Assembly (NCBI GenBank): GCA_005779525.1
Contig: SXIZ01000288.1
Location: 1-17,393, forward strand
DNA length: 17,393 nt
From: Methylococcaceae bacterium
Lineage (GTDB): Bacteria; Pseudomonadota; Gammaproteobacteria; Methylococcales; Methylomonadaceae
Direction of reading: 5' to 3'
Shown here: positions 15,168 to 17,393 of the stretch, piece by piece
Layout of the letters: the number at the start of each line of letters is the position of its first letter
Numbering within the stretch: position 1 is the first letter of the stretch
The notes under the pieces: model-generated
Database searches by the model: none
What the model saw: the letters and a program-made list of their open reading frames with translations, nothing else
Told to the model about the DNA's origin: nothing
Made by a program: the position numbers and the translations under genes

Positions 15168-16955
15168 ATGAAACAGTTTGTTGCAAGTGTACTGGCGGAG
15201 CATGGCGATCAATCTACGCGATTATTGGCAATTTTGCGGGCAGTTCAGGCCCGTTACCAGTATATTCCAGCCGAAGCCATTGCTTTGATTGCAGAGGGCC
15301 TTAACATTCCACGCACTCAGGTGCTGGGTGTAATCGAGTTCTACAGTTTTTTCCATCTTACCCCCCAAGGGCAGTATGAAATTTTAATAAGTGATTCCAT
15401 TACTGATCATATGTTGGGTAAACAGGCCGTAATAGAGTATTTTGCTGCGCAGCTTAAGGTCGAAATTGGAAAAGTACGGGCAGATGGCGTAGTGAGCTTG
15501 GCAAATACTTCGTGCACAGGTTTATGTGATCAAGGCCCGGCAGGCTTAATCAATGGCCTTCCTTTAACTCAATTAGATACAGCGCGTATTGATCAAATCG
15601 TAGACTTAATTGAGCGCCGCGAACCTTTATCCACATGGCCTAAAACCTTGTTTGCCGTAGAAGATAATATCAAACAGGCCGGATTGTTGTTGCAGCAAGA
15701 TTTTGTTCCCGGTGCAGCGCTCGAAGCTTTAATTAAGCGCGGAGCAACAGCCACTTTGGCGGAGATCGATCAATCTGGCTTGCGTGGTCGGGGCGGAGCA
15801 GGGTTTAAAACTGCAATGAAATGGCAATTTTGCGCGGAAGAACAGGCCGATCAGCACTACGTGGTCTGTAATGCTGACGAAGGTGAGCCCGGAACGTTTA
15901 AGGATAGAGTTTTATTAAATAGTTATGCGGATCAAGTCTTTGAAGGGATGACTATTGCCGCCGCCATTATTGGTGCTACCCAAGGATTTTTATACTTACG
16001 CGGTGAATATTTATTTCTGTACGACGCGCTGCAAGAAACCTTGGAACAGCGACGGCAAGCGAGTTTGCTGGGCGATCGCATCTTGGGTAGCGATTTATGC
16101 TTTGATATTGAAATCTGCCTCGGGGCGGGCGCGTATATTTGCGGTGAAGAATCAGCGTTGATCGAATCTTTGGAAGGCAAAATGGGGATTCCTCGCAATC
16201 GCCCACCGTATCCCGTCACCCAAGGTTATTTAAATAAACCCACAGTCGTCAATAACGTTGAAACCTTTTTAGCCGCGGCGAACATTGCTTTACATGGCGG
16301 CGCATGGTTTGCCGCCGTAGGAACCGCAAAATCCCAAGGCAGCAAAATATTGAGTATTTCGGGTGATGTAAACGCCCCTGGCATCTACGAATATCCTTTT
16401 GGCACCCAAATTGATACTATTTTAGAAGCCTGTGGTGCGGAAGATGTGATGGGGGTTCAAATTGGTGGGCCTTCAGGGATTTTTATTTCTAAAGATGAAT
16501 TCACGCGCAAACTAGCTTTTGAAGACCTCGCCACCGGAGGTTCATTTATCGTGTTTAATCACAGCCGTAATGTGTTAGATATTGCAGCGAATTTCACGCA
16601 TTTCTTCGCGCATGAAAGTTGCGGTTTTTGTACGCCCTGTCGCGTTGGAACTTCGCTACTTAAAAACCAATTGGATAAAATTTTGCTTGGGCATGGTTCG
16701 GCAGGCGATGTGGCTGCTTTAGAAGAATTGTGCCAATTGGTCAAAAATAATAGCCATTGTGGATTGGGGCAAACTGCGGCTAACCCCATTTTATCGACTC
16801 TGGAACGTTATCCAGAAGTCTATCAATCGCGTTTGAAAAAAATCAGCTACGAACCGGGCTTTGATTTGGACGGTGCTCTGGAAACAGCGCGGCGCATGGC
16901 GCAGCGCAACGATCCAGCAGCGCATTTAGCACAAGTGGGAGAAGATCATGTCTAA
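15168..16955 (+). CDS. hoxF: NAD-reducing hydrogenase diaphorase subunit HoxF
   Basis: A 595-residue fusion of a NuoE-like domain (about 1-155) and a NuoF-like domain (about 165-580), as in HoxF of group 3d NiFe hydrogenases. It binds FMN and NAD(H) and passes electrons from the hydrogenase to NAD+. The FMN site GLRGRGGAGFKTAMKW is at 204-219. NAD-site segments are ADEGEPGTFKDR (236-247) and GAGAYICGEES (319-329). The [4Fe-4S] ligands are C485, C488, C491 and C531. In the NuoE-like half only the second cysteine pair (C116, C120) remains; the first pair is replaced by S75 and D80. GGAG lies five bases before the ATG. The next gene begins inside its last codons. A formate dehydrogenase diaphorase is the main alternative; the single-chain fusion and HoxU-type neighbour favour hox. 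Confidence 0.88.
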   Translation: MKQFVASVLAEHGDQSTRLLAILRAVQARYQYIPAEAIALIAEGLNIPRTQVLGVIEFYSFFHLTPQGQYEILISDSITDHMLGKQAVIEYFAAQLKVEIGKVRADGVVSLANTSCTGLCDQGPAGLINGLPLTQLDTARIDQIVDLIERREPLSTWPKTLFAVEDNIKQAGLLLQQDFVPGAALEALIKRGATATLAEIDQSGLRGRGGAGFKTAMKWQFCAEEQADQHYVVCNADEGEPGTFKDRVLLNSYADQVFEGMTIAAAIIGATQGFLYLRGEYLFLYDALQETLEQRRQASLLGDRILGSDLCFDIEICLGAGAYICGEESALIESLEGKMGIPRNRPPYPVTQGYLNKPTVVNNVETFLAAANIALHGGAWFAAVGTAKSQGSKILSISGDVNAPGIYEYPFGTQIDTILEACGAEDVMGVQIGGPSGIFISKDEFTRKLAFEDLATGGSFIVFNHSRNVLDIAANFTHFFAHESCGFCTPCRVGTSLLKNQLDKILLGHGSAGDVAALEELCQLVKNNSHCGLGQTAANPILSTLERYPEVYQSRLKKISYEPGFDLDGALETARRMAQRNDPAAHLAQVGEDHV

Positions 16956-17393
16956 AACGCTGACCATTGATGGCGTCACTATACCGTTTGAAGACGGGCA
17001 AACCATTATCGAAGCAGCTACTGCAGCTGGCGTGTATATTCCGCATTTATGTCATCATCCTGAATTTACGCCGCATGGCAGTTGCAAATTATGCACCGTG
17101 AAAGTGAACGGGCGTAATTGTTCGGCCTGCACCTTTCCGGCGGCTGAAGGCCAGAATATTCTTAACAACACCAAAGAACTCAACGATGATAGACAAAAGA
17201 TTACCCAAATGTTGTTTGTTGAAGGCAACCATTATTGTCCGTCGTGTGAAAAAACTGGCAATTGCCAACTCCAGGGCGTCGCCTATTATCTGAATATGTT
17301 GGATAACCATTTCCCGCATTTTTATGCGCACCGTGAGCTCGATGCCTCGCACCCGGAGGTGATGATCGACCATAACCGTTGTATTTTCTGCAC
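16948..17393 (+). CDS. hoxU: HoxU-like iron-sulfur subunit (3' end outside window)
   Basis: The first 148 codons of a HoxU/NuoG-N-terminal-like protein, which carries electrons between HoxF and the hydrogenase module. The plant-type [2Fe-2S] ligands are C35, C46, C49 and probably C61. The His/Cys [4Fe-4S] motif is H95-x-C97-x2-C100-x5-C106 in EGNHYCPSCEKTGNCQLQ. The visible end, NRCIFC (143-148), is the start of the following ferredoxin-type cluster motif. The ATG overlaps the hoxF 3' end by eight bases, with GGGAGA upstream, implying translational coupling. A full-length HoxU is about 235-240 residues, so roughly 90 are missing at the right edge. Confidence 0.88.
   Translation, partial: MSKTLTIDGVTIPFEDGQTIIEAATAAGVYIPHLCHHPEFTPHGSCKLCTVKVNGRNCSACTFPAAEGQNILNNTKELNDDRQKITQMLFVEGNHYCPSCEKTGNCQLQGVAYYLNMLDNHFPHFYAHRELDASHPEVMIDHNRCIFC

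Overview
The window most likely comes from a gammaproteobacterial chromosome. The protein set (AlaC-type aminotransferase followed by hom and thrC, a pyrophosphate-dependent phosphofructokinase, HoxF/HoxU diaphorase genes, an Anbu module) and the moderate, AT-leaning base composition would fit a methanotroph of the Methylococcales or a sulfur oxidiser of the Thiotrichales type. This assignment is an inference from gene content; there is no rRNA or other taxonomic marker.

Positions 370-4021 (+) form an amino-acid operon: an AlaC/DapL-like aminotransferase, homoserine dehydrogenase with a C-terminal ACT domain, and threonine synthase. Together these supply alanine and the homoserine-to-threonine branch of the aspartate pathway.

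Positions 4179-10305 are a proteolysis/peptide-bond region. Anbu (proteasome-like, + strand) converges on a minus-strand pair in which an alpha-E protein and a circularly permuted ATP-grasp enzyme are separated by one base. A Lon-like AAA+ Ser/Lys protease diverges from the ATP-grasp gene. Anbu, alpha-E and this ATP-grasp are known companions; the transglutaminase-like cysteine peptidase that usually completes the set is absent here. The 227-bp gap between the convergent genes is packed with hairpins, one of which can fold in two mutually exclusive ways.

Positions 10504-11733 (+) encode PPi-dependent 6-phosphofructokinase, preceded by a run of hairpins and followed by a 14-bp perfect stem.

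Positions 11801-15167 are an accessory region: a stretch with no convincing gene, an OLD-family ATPase/TOPRIM nuclease gene interrupted by one in-frame TAA, a GC hairpin and an inverted palindromic repeat pair, and a minus-strand Phd/YefM antitoxin and PIN toxin operon. AGA/AGG/ATA codons and a more AT-rich sequence suggest horizontal acquisition.

Positions 15168-17393 (+) begin a hox operon: HoxF (fused NuoE-like and NuoF-like halves) overlaps the start of HoxU, which is cut by the window edge. Hydrogenase subunits (hoxY, hoxH) would be expected just beyond, but are not visible.
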